Source of the DNA: Pelomyxa schiedti
Lineage: Eukaryota; Evosea; Pelobiontida; Pelomyxidae
Reading direction: 5' to 3'
DNA length: 64,000 nucleotides
Assembly (NCBI GenBank): GCA_020536535.1
Contig: JAHLWZ010000505.1
Location: 171,027 to 235,026, forward strand
Positions 49,241 through 63,610 of the stretch are shown here, in pieces. Every line of letters begins with the position of its first letter. Positions within the stretch are counted from its first letter, which is position 1. The notes beneath the pieces were generated by a model, which did no database searches, was not told the DNA's origin, and saw nothing but the letters and a program-made list of their open reading frames with translations. The position numbers and the translations under genes were made by a program.

Positions 49241-51330
49241 ATGAGCACATCAGTTTCCATTAAAAACTACATGGCGTCCGGTGTGGGGAGACCCAAGTTG
49301 GGCGTGGAGCCCCGTGACATCGTGTTCGCGTCGTTGGACGAGGAGGTAGTCTAATTGTGGGATTGGGGGTTCTTTTCTTTGTTGTTACACGAACGACGGT
49401 CCTTCCGGGAATCGACGACTGATTTTTTTTTTTTTTTTTGCATTGCAATCCTCCTTGCAGGCAACCTTCAATATCACGAACGAAGGGACGCTCTCGGCCA
49501 TGTTCAAAGTGTTAACCAATGTGATGGGAAGGTACACAGTGCACCCTCCGTATGGTTTCCTTCCTCCCGGAGAATCGGTAACTGCAAGGGGTGTGTGTGC
49601 ACAAAATGTTCCCACCCTATTTCTTTGTTTTGACTAGTTGATGAATGTGACAGTTTGCCTGCGTCACAAGGAGGGAATGGGAGTCTCTGAACCGAAACAT
49701 CAATTGCGTCTCATTGGGGTTCACTCAGACATAAACAACCCTGATATTGTGAGTATTAGGCTTCTTCTTAGATAATTACTTAGTCGTAGGATAGTTAAAA
49801 TCACTTGACTCAAAGACTCATTTCATAACTAACATGGAAGTTATTCATGGTAGGACCAATACAACATCAAGTGCCACAAATACAGGTATTAATACTTCTT
49901 TTTCCAAGCCACTGACAGGGAAAAAAGAAGAGCTGAGGCTATTGAAAAAGGAATTGGAGGAAACAAAGAGGGAGTTACTTGTTGTTACTGGTTGGAGATT
50001 GCAAGACTACTTCTGTCGGTTCCACAGCGGAGAAATGGCACTTGTGGACCTCAACCGGTTGGACCTCGGCACAGCGATATTCCTTGGTGGTGGTCAAAAC
50101 GGGTGTGTCAATAGTGTGGCGGTGATGCCCCAAGTCAACAGCAGCGCGATGACAATGACACCACAGCCAGTGGAGACTGGAGTGAGGGTAGCTCTCAAGA
50201 TGATGCACAATTATTCTGCTGGGATTATGACCAAGCAACAACGGGCCTTTTTTGACAGGGAAGCAGAAGTTGGCCTCATCTATCCGCACTGGTGTTTCTG
50301 CAACATCTTCAGTATCTTCCGAGCTGACACAAAACTTAGCCTCATCCAAGGAAAGCACAATTATGTTCTCGTCAATGACAACCTCCAGTATGCTGATCCA
50401 ACACATCACTGTGATCCAGAGGAAGTTCCCATTTTCAATAGAACTACTTATATCACCATGGAGCTTGGGAAATATAACTTGCAGTCTGTAGTGGCACAGA
50501 CATTCAACAGGTGCGGAGCACAGCAAGGCACAGGAATACCCCCGTTGAGTCATTCTCAACTTATGCAGCTTTCCTTTTGCTTGCTATGTGTATGTAGCCA
50601 CCTGAATTCCAATGGATGGTTCCACAGCGACATCAAGCTTGATAATATTCTTGCAATGGAACGACCCTGCGTGGTTGGCCAGATTTGGGCACTCTGTGAT
50701 TTTGGAACTTCCCTCTACTCTGTTAATGGAGAGTTCCTGTTTCCCCCAGGGGAAACCTTTCCAGGAAATGCAATGAACAGGGCCCCAGAGTGTCACTCTC
50801 CACAGCGGATGCCTTCAGGGTCATGCAAATACATGCTGGGGAAGAATGATGTCTGGGCTATTGGCTGCGTTCTATATGAAGCCGTCTGTGGCCAACACCC
50901 ATACTTCAGGGCAAATCAAATTGACCTCAACCTGCTACTGTCCAAATCAGCAGGGCCTTTCACTGTTCCTTCACCGAGAAGAGACTCCAATACAGAAGTA
51001 TCTGTGCTGGCTTCTTACCTCCTTGAACGGGATCACGCAAAAAGGCCTTCAGCCAAACAGGCAATGCTCGTGAGTGGTGCCCTCATGTTTTTACCACGAG
51101 AGTCACTCTTGGCATTCATAACGAACCACAATACAGCGGCCCTGCACCATCAGATATGGCGTATACATGAAGCCAACCTTCCTGCAATGAAAGTGTGTGC
51201 CGATTCCCACACACCACCAACTGTCAGCCAGCTGTCATCACTTGTGTTCACCAACGAGGCACTGAGGGACTTGGAACTGTTCACTTCCTCCCTGCTTGGT
51301 TTCCTTGACAACTATGGCCAGAATATCTGA
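49241..51330 (+). CDS. MSP (VAP-like) domain fused to a protein kinase
   Basis: The first exons encode an MSP domain: KLGVEPRDIVFASLDEE, spliced to ATFNITNEGTLSAMFKVLTN, VHPPYGFLPPGES, LMNVTVCLRHKEGMG and RLIGVHSDINNPDI. A GTGAGT intron then joins in frame to THFITNMEVIHGRTNTT and a coiled coil (KKEELRLLKKELEETKREL) as in VAP proteins. The same frame continues into a kinase: VALKMMHNYSAG (Lys), YITMELGKYNLQSV, GWFHSDIKLDNIL (HSD in place of HRD), ALCDFGTSLYS (DFG), NDVWAIGCVLYEAVCGQHPY. No tail anchor is seen. MSP domains bind FFAT motifs at ER contacts, so a kinase placed at ER contact sites is inferred. The HRD Arg is replaced by Ser, but the catalytic Asp, Lys and Asn remain. Confidence 0.75.
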
Positions 51331-51653
51331 TTCTCAACACCAAAAAAAATCACTGGGGGTGTGTGCATGACACCCAATACTGGTTCCATAATGCTGGAGA
51401 AATTAAATATCTGTAAAGTACTTGATTTTCACTTTCGGGGAATATCATGACTGGAGCAGTGCCCCACCTTTGAGGTCAGTTCTCTTCGTGAAAGCTGTGA
51501 ATTGGGGATGGCTAAACAATCATCAATCACCAACTCCTCAACTTAACCTCCTTTTTGGCATTTACCGGTTTGAAACGCTTCAAAAAAAAAAAAAAGTTTG
51601 GCCACGCCCCCCAAAAAAAAAACTGTTTTGTCTGTTTGTGAGAGAGGGAGTGC
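51331..51653. other. Intergenic segment upstream of the Pro/Ser-rich gene
   Basis: 3' flank of the kinase gene and 5' flank of the next gene, with A13 and A9 runs shortly before the start at 51654. No coding exon is supported. Confidence 0.5.
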
Positions 51654-51901
51654 ATGGACCAGGGACAAGGACAACAGCAACGACTTCTCGAGCAGCTCCA
51701 CTCCCAGGGCATACTCTCGGACCTCGAGTACGAGTCAGCCCTCGCCAGGCTGTCCCTTTCCTCGCCCTCGTCGTCGATGTCGGCTGCAACAGCTGAAGCA
51801 GCACCTCCTCCCGACCAGCCGACGACGTCACTCTCCATCTCCTCCTCTTCCTCCTCGGCCGAAACCCCCTCGTATTCATTTGGTGCCCCAACCACCACCA
51901 C

Positions 51902-51948
<47 letters not shown>

Positions 51949-52982
51949 GCAGTACTGCCAATGACTCCACTTCCTCATCCTCCTCCACCTTTGGTGGCAA
52001 CACCAACACAAACACCGCTCCCTTCGGTGCCACCACCTCCGCGACCCAGCCGCCGCAGCAGCAGCAATTCCTGCCTGCCTCTTCACTTGAGCCCTCGGCC
52101 CCGCCGGCCCCCTTTCCCTCCAAGGTCGCCGACCCCCCCTACATCTCCCCTATGATGCCCATGCCCATGGCCCCTGCGGCTCCCTCCATGTACTCTGGGG
52201 TGGTGCCGCCCTACCCGCCGCAGATGATGCCGCAGGCGCCCCCGCCTCCCATGTACTCCCCGTACGACGGCGTGCCGCCGCCGTACGAGCCGCCCAGCAA
52301 CGTCGCGGTGCCGCCGATGTACATGGGGAATTACTCTGTCGGGCAGACCGGGAGTGGATACTCTCACTCTTCTTCCACTGCCGCTCCGACCTTTTCGACG
52401 CCGTCGCTCACCATGTCGAAGTCTGTTACTCCTGATCTTCCTCGCCCTGTTGTGCCAAAGCCCCCTCCCACAAGTTATGTTGTAGACATGAACCGTGAGG
52501 TACCTAATATAAACACAGCTGTGTACAAACAAACAAACAAACAAAACAAACAAACAAATACAAAAGCAGAGTTATATACAATGACCATACCCTACACTAA
52601 AACATTTTGTGATTATGATACCGAAGCATTTTATAGGATAGACGACTACTTTCCAGTTATACTCATACAAGCACTGTGCGTCCAAGCTCAAGTAGTAGGG
52701 GGGCAGACCTCTGCTCTGTGTGTGCATTGGCTACCGCAGTTAACAGGGTAATCCCTGCAATCACAACCATTACAACATTTTCTTATACCATTACAGTGTG
52801 ACAGCTGTGGAGCATTGTTGTGTGTTGGGTGCCTCGAAAAAGTAAGGTTTAATGGAAACTCTGGAAGCTACTGTCCCAGTTGTGCATCTACCAAAAGAAA
52901 CATCAGGATGGGATGCTTTGCTTTCGGCCTACTCGTCATTATCGTAATGTTTGTAATATTCATAGTAGTCTTTTGTGCTTAG
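51654..52982 (+). CDS. Pro/Ser-rich protein with a Cys-rich zinc-finger-like segment and C-terminal membrane anchor
   Basis: The first exon (MDQGQGQQQRLLEQLHSQGI then LSDLEYESALARLS) has a short helical start followed by Ser/Asn/Thr and Pro/Met/Tyr-rich low complexity (PPYPPQMMPQAPPPPMYSPY). Downstream exons, after an intron starting GTACCT and one starting GTAATC, give DLCSVCALATAVNR then CDSCGALLCVGCLEK and YCPSCAST: four CxxC pairs, likely a treble-clef or cross-brace zinc site. It ends GCFAFGLLVIIVMFVIFIVV then FCA-stop, a tail anchor. This suits a cytosol-facing membrane protein with PPxY-like motifs (PPPYEPP) that could recruit WW-domain partners; that role is inference. Exon borders between 52500 and 52680 are uncertain. 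Confidence 0.55.
51903..51952 (+). repeat. CAACAG hexanucleotide repeat coding Ser-Asn pairs
   Basis: Tandem AACAGC units within the Ser/Asn-rich stretch of the Pro/Ser-rich gene, ending in AGC triplets; slippage-prone. Confidence 0.85.
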
Positions 52983-53242
52983 CCACATTCCATACTTTTC
53001 TCTTCCTTTGTGTTTCCAAGTTCCTTTCTCGAGCGCACCAAACCAAAAAAAAAGCCATTCATTTGCCGGCTCGTTCTCAGTCTAATAGATCAAAATGCAG
53101 TTGAGTAGCGGGTGAGGTCATTTGATTTAAAAGGAGAAAAAAATAAAATCAAAAGGGAAAAAAAGATCCAAATCTCTCCCATCACGAGACCGCGTCGCGC
53201 CCGGAACACAGCAGCCGACACCACCGCAGATCGACAGGAAAA

Positions 53243-53961
53243 ATGTCGTCAGTAACACAACATCTCGTTCAGACCCAAAAGGCCTTCCAGAAGTATCGCC
53301 CCATCTTCATCGCCGGAAAGCGACAGATCGCCAAGGGAAAGACACCAAAAAAAACCGCCGCGACACGCTACTGGAAGAACATCGGTTTGGGCTTCAAGAC
53401 ACCCGAAATCGCGATCAAGGGTACCGTACCGTTTTCTTTTTTGTGTTTCCACGTAAAACGCTTCAATTTTTTTTCCCAATTTGTTTTACGTTTCGTTTTT
53501 ACCTTTGTACAATGGTATTATTATTACATTATAACATTTTATTCTTAACACCGAAAACAAATCACACAAATGTACCCCTTACGCCGTGCAACTCATTGTT
53601 ACTTTGTGTAACACTTTGACCTCGTAGTTAACTTTTTACAAAAGGTAACTACGTCGACAAGAAGTGCCCCTTCACATCCAACGTGACCATCAGAGGACGC
53701 ATTCTGACCGGCGTTGTCCACAGCGCAAAGATGGAGCGAACCGTCATTGTTCGAAGAAACTACCTGCACTACATCCCCAAATACCAGAGATACGAGAAGA
53801 GACACCGCAACATCCCGGCCCACCTCAGCCCCTGCTTTGACCACGTCAAGGAAGGAGACACTGTGACCATTGGAGAGTGCCGCCCTCTGACAAAGACTGT
53901 CAGGTTCAACGTGATCAAGGTGGACAGGCAGAAGAGAGCTGCAACATTCAAGGCCTTTTAA
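53243..53961 (+). CDS. RPS11: 40S ribosomal protein uS17 (RPS11)
   Basis: A small-subunit protein that binds 18S rRNA. Exon 1 (53243-53420) encodes [20 protein letters not shown] and [19 protein letters not shown]; exon 2 (53645-53961) encodes [20 protein letters not shown] then [32 protein letters not shown] and [20 protein letters not shown], ending AATFKAF-stop. The joined product is 164 residues, close to the usual length. The 224-nt intron is one of the longest here. Codon use is biased to C-ending codons, as expected for high expression, and the leader has a pyrimidine stretch (AATCTCTCCC). Confidence 0.95.
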
Positions 53962-54123
53962 GCGGATGCCAATGTGAACCAAACAAAAAAAACAAAACTA
54001 AACACCACCTAGAACAAACCACACCACAAGCCTTTTTGGATGTTGTCCCTTTTCCTCTTGGGTTAAAAATTTCCTTCGTGGAATTTGGTCTCAACCAACA
54101 ATGTTTATCTGAAAACCGAAAAA

Positions 54124-56370
54124 ATGGGTAACAGTACTGGAAACCCTTCGCTGCCAGCAACAACCAACGGCCCGCCACCAACCAACAAGGAACCCCAGCC
54201 AAAGGACAAGGCTAAAAGCATTGCACCTGGCAGTTTGGGGGTAGAGCTGATTAGTGTGCTGTCTGGTCCCCACCCGCCTCCCCTTGTGCAGAAAGTCGCT
54301 TGCACCACAGCGCCCAGCGGGAGTGATGCCGATGACGAGGAGGACGACGGGGAGGGGGACAGCGAGTACCTCGAGGAGGACGCTGAAGGAAGCGACGGCG
54401 GGGCGGAGGGGGGCAGGGACAGAGGGCCCGCGAGACAGGGGGCCGGCGGGGGCGGGGGCGATCAGGCGGCAGCCAAGGAGAGCGGGGAGAGCCACTGGAT
54501 GTGCCCGCAGGCCAAGCGAGCCGAGGGCATCGTGCAGGGATGCGGCCCAGGGAGCCGCTACTCCCTGCTGAAATCCCGGGCCCAGGCGCAGGGGCAGGCC
54601 AGGGCGCGGGCGCAGGCGCACTCAGCAGCAGGAGCAGCAGTGGAAGGGCGAGCGGGCGGCGAGGACGGCGCTGCACTGCGTGGCCGAGTCCAAGTGCCTG
54701 CAGTGCATGGGCGTCGTGTTTGGCGTGGACCCGGGGGGGGCCTGTGGCTCCGCAATTGGGAGGGACCGGAGCGCGGCTTGTGGGACAATCGCGGGGTGGC
54801 TCGAGGGCGTGGGCGAGCTGGACATGGCCTGCCGCGCCGTGGACTGGCTCTTGGCTCACAAGATATTCCGGGTCACTGAGGCACTCAACGAACTGTTCGA
54901 ATTCCGGGCAAGAACCTGTGCCAAGAGGCTGGCTTCGTCTCCCAGGGTCACATTCAGGGATCCTTCTTTGGTCACTTCCGTTCCGAATTCAAGCGGTCCA
55001 GCTGATATTTGTGTTGGCAACGCTTTACTGGCTCTTCAAGGTGCCGTGGCCTCTGGTGATGAATGCGTTCTTGAGTATATTATAAATCACATGGGAGAAG
55101 GCTGGCAAAATTGCGACCCTGTAGGAAGACTTTTGCTCACAGCGTGTCAAAAGCTGAATAAAGGCTGTTTGGATATACTTCTGAAACACGGGGAAAATGC
55201 ATCTTCTGCTGGTGGCACACAGGGAATGGAGAGCCTTCTACCATTTAACCCTAACTCTTCCGAAGACAAACGCAAAATAAAAGTTGCCACTTCCATGGCG
55301 GTAATGCTACTCGATAAGGGCTGCAATTATTCATATTTCATTGACACAGCTACACGGGTTTCCAATACATTTCTTCTTGAAAAAGCGATCGCTCAAGGAA
55401 CCTCTGGACTTAAGCGATGTATAGACAGGGCCATCATCGAGTGGGATGTAGCATCAGACACCATTAAACTTCTGGCAACCGCATGTCCAGTGGATACTAC
55501 CGTACTAGTCAAAGCAATAACCCAAAACAAGGCAGGGGTTGTACAGGGCCTTATTGAAGCAGGCGTACCTCTGAATAACACCGTTTCAGCACCCTCAATA
55601 ACGCACAAGGCGGAACGCAGCTCACTACCGCAACGACCTTTATATCCACTGGAAGTTTCTCTTTACCTTGGTCTTCTCCTGCCTTCCATGGAGCTAGTAG
55701 AGGGAGGGGCAATAGTTTCCCCCGAGTCAGCTCTGCTGGATGCCGCCATTTCATTCTGCTTGCGATCATCAAAGCAGTGCGTTTCGTTAATGACACTGCT
55801 TGTCAGTAAGTTTCCAGGACTTGTTGAAGCAAAGAGAAGCCAAAGTCCCACCGACTTGGTTCACACAGCTATTTTCAATAACAACTTTTCTCTTTACCTT
55901 ACCCTGGTAAAGTGTGGTGCCCCAGTAAGCCCAGAATTATTTGAGTATGCAGTAGATAGGTGTACAATCATCGCTAAAGGATGCCCTCCAGGGATGTGCT
56001 CACATGGATCAGTTATTCAGCACCTGTTCAAGGTTAAGCACATCTGGGCATATAAGAGTAGAGACGCACTGCTAGAATTACCGCAACAAATAAGGCACCC
56101 GTTTGAAGTAAGTTCCCCCAATTCGTCGTTCTTCATCCCTAATGAATCCGCAAGGAAGGAATATTCTGCCATCTGGCCATGACTATTCTAGTTGGTGTGA
56201 AGCAGAAGCAAAGTACTATTCACAACTTTCCAATCCTGTTTCTTCTGGATATCCTAGAATACCTCGTTTGGGTTCCGCGAAGGCCACAAGCACCCCAGAA
56301 GTGCCATCATTGCCCAAATGATGACGACGATGGTTACTTGTGGGACTCAGATACAGGCAGTGATTCATGA
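54124..56370 (+). CDS. Ankyrin-like repeat protein with a GC-rich acidic N-terminus and a frame break
   Basis: Starts MGNSTGNPSLPATTNGPPPT; acidic/Gly-rich sequence (SDADDEEDDGEGDSEYLEED) runs in one frame to about 54600, after which the convincing frame is a different one: TALHCVAESKCLQC, GELDMACRAVDWLLAHKIF, GRLLLTACQKLNKGCLDILL, KAGVVQGLIEAGVPLNNTV and FSLYLTLVKCGAPVSPELF, repeating a helix-turn-helix pattern like degenerate ankyrin repeats. No good intron is visible at the change, so it is a frameshift, a cryptic intron or a sequencing error. A 47-nt intron (56108-56154) joins a final exon EGIFCHLAMTILVGVKQ ending WDSDTGSDS-stop. MGN at the start fits an N-myristoylation site. Function unknown; protein binding is likely. 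Confidence 0.6.
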
Positions 56371-56654
56371 AGTGCAGAACACTTCAACTACTACCTTAAG
56401 GCAAGTGATATTGTAACATTGTATGTGCTGGGAGCCTAGAGTGGTAGCTCTTGGCTTGTACTAATTGTTAAATAATGACGGAATTCGTCTTCCTCAGTCC
56501 GTTCTTGTCATTGACATAAGTAAATCCCCTGCGGCGAATCCCAAATCATAAATGATCGTTCATTTGATAAATCTATAAATATTCGACACCACGAACCACC
56601 GGCGACGACCGACAAAGTTTGACCTTGACTGATTAGTAGTAGTACTTGGGACGT

Positions 56655-59600
56655 ATGGCGAAACCGACAACACAGTACACGCGCGATCAGCTGGAATCTA
56701 TGAGTACTTATAACAACAACGCCGACCCGAGTGGCGGCGAAATGTTGCTGAACCCCGAAATGCAGCGACAACTCGATCTCGCTCTGGAGGCCTTTGCCGA
56801 GGCTCAGTCGAACGCAAAGAAGATCGCTCTGGAGGCTGCCGCGACGGCTCTGGCCTCCTCCGGTTTGTCCCTGTATCTTCTCGCTTGATTCTCTTCGCTC
56901 AATTTGCGCCCTTTTTTTTTTTTTTCAAAGGAGGAAATCCCGCATTGCTTCCTGCGCCTGATGGTACACAACCTCCGTCCACGCCGTCAGAAACTGAGGG
57001 TTTTTACCGCGGACCTGGCCGGTCTCGTTATGCTCCGCCAAGCCCACAAGGGTCAGCTCCTGCACTGGGAATGGGACGAGGTGGAACGCACTTCATGCAC
57101 CCTGGTGGACATTACGACCAATCAAGAGCTGATAGAGGCATGGGGCGCGCTTGGCCTTCCAGAGATCATTACTCCAGAGAGGATCACGGTATTTGCTTCA
57201 GTTATAAAAACTATAAGTAATCTGTAATAGGTACAAAACCACCTTACACTGGCCCGCCCTCCACTCCTCCATATCACAACAATCCTTGGAGGCGATCTCC
57301 ATGGAGAAGTGAGCACCCTGGGTCTCCTCAACATCAAGATTTACAGGACCTCCCTTCAGGAAATGCTACTCCAAGTGGAGAGGGCACAACTGGTGACATA
57401 CAGCTTAGGCCACACAGAGCCATCCCTGGTGTGACCTCCCCACCCATTGACGATCTTCAGCGGAAAAACCGCCTTGGTGATGATAATGATAAGAAAGGTG
57501 AGATGGAACTCTCAGGTGTCACAAAACCAGAAGTCACAAGCCCTAACACGAGGCGATGGGAGCAGCCAGGAATTAACGCCAGTCATGCTGCTGAAGCAAA
57601 ATCACTTCCTACAATTCAAAATGATGCTGATCTGCGAGAAAAGAGAGATCCGAAGGAAATTGAAGATAGGGAGAAAAAAGAGGAAATGGAAAGGAAAGCA
57701 AAAGAGGCCCACGAAAGGGAAGAATGGGAACGCAATGAACGTTCTCGTATTCAGCAAAAAGTCGAGGAAGAATTGCAGAAACAAATGCAGCAGCAAATGG
57801 AACAAATGAGATTGGAGCGGGAAAAGCGCGAAGCAGAAATACGGCAGAAGGAAGAAGAACTCAAGAAATGGCAAGAAGATATGGAAAAACAACAAAAGGC
57901 GGTTGCGGAAGAACAACTCAGATTATACCTAATAAAGCAAAGAGAGGAATCTGAGAAAGCGGAACGTGAAAGGGAAGAAAGAGAAAGACAAGAAAAGGAG
58001 AGAGCAGAGAAGGAGAGAATGGAGCGCGAAAGGCGAGAGAGAGCTGAAAGAATAGAAAGAGAAAGGAGAGAAAAGTTGGAACAAGAAAATATAGAACGCG
58101 AGAAAAGGGAAAAGTCTGAAAGAGAAGAAAGGGAGAGAATAGAAAGGGAGAGGCAAATGCAGCAGCAAATGCATTTGCAGCAGCAACAACTCCTAATGCA
58201 ACAGCAGCTACAACAACAACAGTTACAGCGCCAGCAGCAGCAGCAACAACAAAACATTCTTCGCCGTATCAACTCACCACCCCCTCCTGCCCAGATGCCA
58301 ACTGAAATTTTGAGTTTGATTCCACCTTCAGAAAGTACAGTAAAGGGATTAGTAGTGAGTAATTCATTAATTTTCAGGAGTATTTTCTTCTCCCAAGTCG
58401 CCAGAGCGTGTGGCCCCAGTGCAAACTCAAACAAGTCCGTCTGGCTCTTATCAACCACCATATGTCCCCTATTCACCTCCTCAACCTGAGAAACCTGAAG
58501 TGTGTCCCCACCTGTTCCCTGCTACAGTATTCTGACTCACAAAAAAGCAACCACTGACATCCTGGGTTCCTGATCCTGCTATAAGTGTGATGTCTGGCCC
58601 GGTACAGCTTCTTATTCCATCCTCCAAGTAACAGTAAGCAGAAACGTGATCCCTCTCCTTCATGGCCTATGATGCAACAGGGTGCCCCACAGCAGACACA
58701 CTTGATTAACAACGTTGTTCAACCTCCAAGGTAACAATTGCTCTCCTACTCTAATTGTATAATTCGTGGAATTAGACCAAAGGAATTGGAGGAATCACTG
58801 ACTCCAGCACTTGTAAAAATTCTCAATACTCCGAGTATGTGAGCACTCGTCTCCTGTAACCACTTACAATTTTGCAAGTTAATGTCAACTCTTCACCTGT
58901 GCCAGTACCTTCTGTAATTTTCATTTCCTTTTTTTTTTTTTTATGACCAATAAATGTGAAAGCCGGAGCAGACTGTGCAGCACCCACGTTTCACTGTTCA
59001 AGTTATACGGCCCCCAGTCCGTAGTTTGAATTCAATTATGCAAGAGGAACGTGAGGACCAGAAGAGGCGGTTCTATCACATCTCAAGTAAGTTTCTATTC
59101 TAACACTTGCCTCCTAGACAAGCACAGAAAGAGGCAGCCCTCCGGTTGATGCAGCAGCAGCAACAACAACGTGAAGCTGAACGCGAAGCAGCAGCAGCTG
59201 CCGCTGCCGCTGCCGAGGCTTCTGCTGCTGCGTCGGCCACAGCCACACCAAGTGCATGGAATAGGCAGGATGGTGAAGCAAATTCCTCTACAACTCTGAG
59301 AGACATTATGGCTGTACGTGCTTGTATACTTTCTTGCAAACTTAACAGCGCCAGGCCGAAAGGAAAGCAAAAAATATTGCAAGGGAGACCTCCCCAACCA
59401 TAACTACATCCCCCACTACTGAGCCAACTGTTTGGGTTCATTTCCCACCCAATAGGTGAGTTATGCTAACACCTTTAAAGGGAAAGCCTTCAAGCTCTCC
59501 TCCCGTAAAAACTGAGGAAGTGGATGTGAAGAAAAAAAACAAACCCAAAGTTGTTGTTCAAGTTCAGGTATAGACCCATCTCTTCCCTACTTTCCTTAGT

Positions 59601-60757
59601 CATGACTTCTTCAGAAAAAATCCCCTACAGAGACTGCCTCTTCTAATTCCACTAAGAAAAATACTGTAACAGAATCATTCTGGGACATGGATGACGAGCC
59701 TTCACCAAAGCCTACTGTTAGGTACATACTTTTGTGACCTCATTTTTAGTTAATACGATGACAGAAACAAATCTCCTCACGTGGAAACAGAGAAGCCAAT
59801 TAAGCCACAATCTCCATGGAAAATCACCACAAAAGAAACTCCTCTCTCACTTGCTGAGATTCAACAGGCGGAACTTGTTAGAAAATCAAAGAAAGACACC
59901 TCAGAATCGCATACAAGCAATACCTCCGCTCAATCACCACACACTCAAGCCCAGGTGCCGGTCAAAGTAAAAGCGAAAGCACAAACTCAAGCACCAGCAC
60001 CAGCACAAACGCAGCCCCAAGTAAAAGCAAAAGCAAAAGTGCAAGTTCAAGTTAACAAAAGAGTATCACCAGCACCAGCACCAGCACCAACAGCGTCTCC
60101 AACAGGGCACCAACATCCAATATCACCTGCTCCAGTTTGGGGTACTGCGGTCTCACAAAACCAACAGCTGGTCCTCAAGTATGTCCCCATTGTTATTTCT
60201 TATACCAACTTGCAACAGCAGTGAACTTTTCCCTGCTCTCGGCAAAGTCAAACCTACAGAGAAGCCTGTTAATGGTGTGCTGTGCCTTTGCGACACTTCT
60301 TCTTAACTCGTTCAAAGATTACATGGCACTCACACCCCCCGAGCCGTATATTGTAGACTGGTGTTATAGGTGGCTACACACTGCCAGCCCCTCTTCAGGT
60401 TTTTCCCGTTTTTCCCATCTCACCATTTCTTCTGATCCTCACACTCGCGCAGATTTTTCTGGTTTCGTGAGCATCTTACCATCCATTGCTTCCGCGGCAC
60501 AACTACGGCGGCATGCCGAAACACACCTTGGCGCTCTGCCTGGCGGAGTTGCCCACAACTTCAGCGAGAAGTATCTCCACAAGATACAGGACCAGCACCA
60601 AGGGACCAAGAAAACCAAGAAGCCCAAGTCACAGCAGACACAACCCACAGGCACCAAGCAAAAGAGAGGCAACAGAACCGTCATGACAGACCCCTCCCTT
60701 CTTGGCTTCACTTTTGCCAAGCACACGGGTGCTATGGGTGCCGCCGATATGGAATGA
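56655..60757 (+). CDS. GIGYF/PERQ-like coiled-coil protein, GYF domain not seen
   Basis: Starts MAKPTTQYTRDQLESM; YTRDQL resembles the eIF4E-binding Y-x4-L motif, but the next residue is Glu rather than hydrophobic. An Arg/Gly/Pro-rich region (GPGRSRYAPPSPQG, RRSPWRSEHPGS) is followed by RRWEQPG and a long Glu/Arg/Lys coiled coil (57640-58150) then a poly-Gln stretch. Later exons give ESFWDMDDEPSPKPT, a Lys/Ala/Gln repeat, and the C-terminal region DFSGFVSILPSIASAAQLRR then HAETHLG and HNFSEKYLHKIQDQ, which resembles the C-terminal helical block of GIGYF translational repressors. No GPF/GYF signature was found between, though some exons (58480-59060) are poorly resolved. Likely a cytoplasmic mRNA-regulation scaffold; inferred. 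Confidence 0.5.
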
Positions 60758-61008
60758 AGGAAACTATTCCATGTGGAACTAATTTCCTTATGGAAGGAAA
60801 TACAACCCCCAACATTAAACCTCTCCACTCACCAGAGAGTAAAGCAATAAAAAAAGAAAATGTAAATGGCTGAAATATGAATAGTACAGAAGATCGTAGG
60901 GAGTGTGTGCTTTTTGTTTGTTGTTTAGGCCTGGTTTCAAAGGCCTAGACCAGAAGGCACTGGGGAGGATGCCCTGTCTTGCCCTGTTGTGAGAGGGATG
61001 AGGAATTG

Positions 61009-63051
<2,043 letters not shown>

Positions 63052-63610
63052 TGGAAGTTGGTGGGCGAAGCGGAGCGGGTGGTGGTCTAGGAGGGGAGGG
63101 GAAAGTAGTGCTTATGGGATGGGGCGAGAGGGCTGCGAAAACTCCTGGGGCGACGAGGGCAATTCAGAGATTCGGAAACAAACAGCACAGAATGAGATGT
63201 GTGGAGTAGTTGTGAGTCTTTCGGTTACTCTCTGAGAGAGGAATTACGGTGTTGCTTTGCTGGCGCGTTTTGATGCCAAATGCAAGAAACAGGCGAACAA
63301 AATTCCCGTGCCTTGATGTTTTTGCCAACTCTTGGGTCTCAATCTGAAAAACCCGCAAAACTCTGTGACATGTTGTCAGGGAAATGGTGTTTTGCGCAGT
63401 CTTAACCTCAATGATAAGTTCACAACGCCTAATAAATCAAGGAGCGAACTCGGGGAAGAAAGAAAGAAAGAAAAAAAAAGAATTGGTAATACTTGGTAGT
63501 GTTGGTAGTGCCTCTGTGTGTACTTGTGTTTGAGGTACGATCGCAAACACTCCTCACTTGAGATCTTACTCTGCGTGACAGATTGCTCGAAGTTACTGTT
63601 GTGTATTCAA
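63052..63610. other. Intergenic region between divergent genes
   Basis: Presumed shared promoter of the phosphatase (minus) and the LFPP-motif gene (plus). It contains a GAAA-rich run near 63460 and no coding exon that I can support. Confidence 0.45.

Noticed and set aside
51527-52123. Minus-strand frames with poly-Leu and poly-Cys
   Set aside because: Produced by the CAACAG repeat and Ser/Pro-rich coding on the plus strand.
57751-58476. Minus-strand Ser/Cys/Leu-rich open frame
   Set aside because: Mirror of the Glu/Arg coiled coil and poly-Gln region of the GIGYF-like gene.
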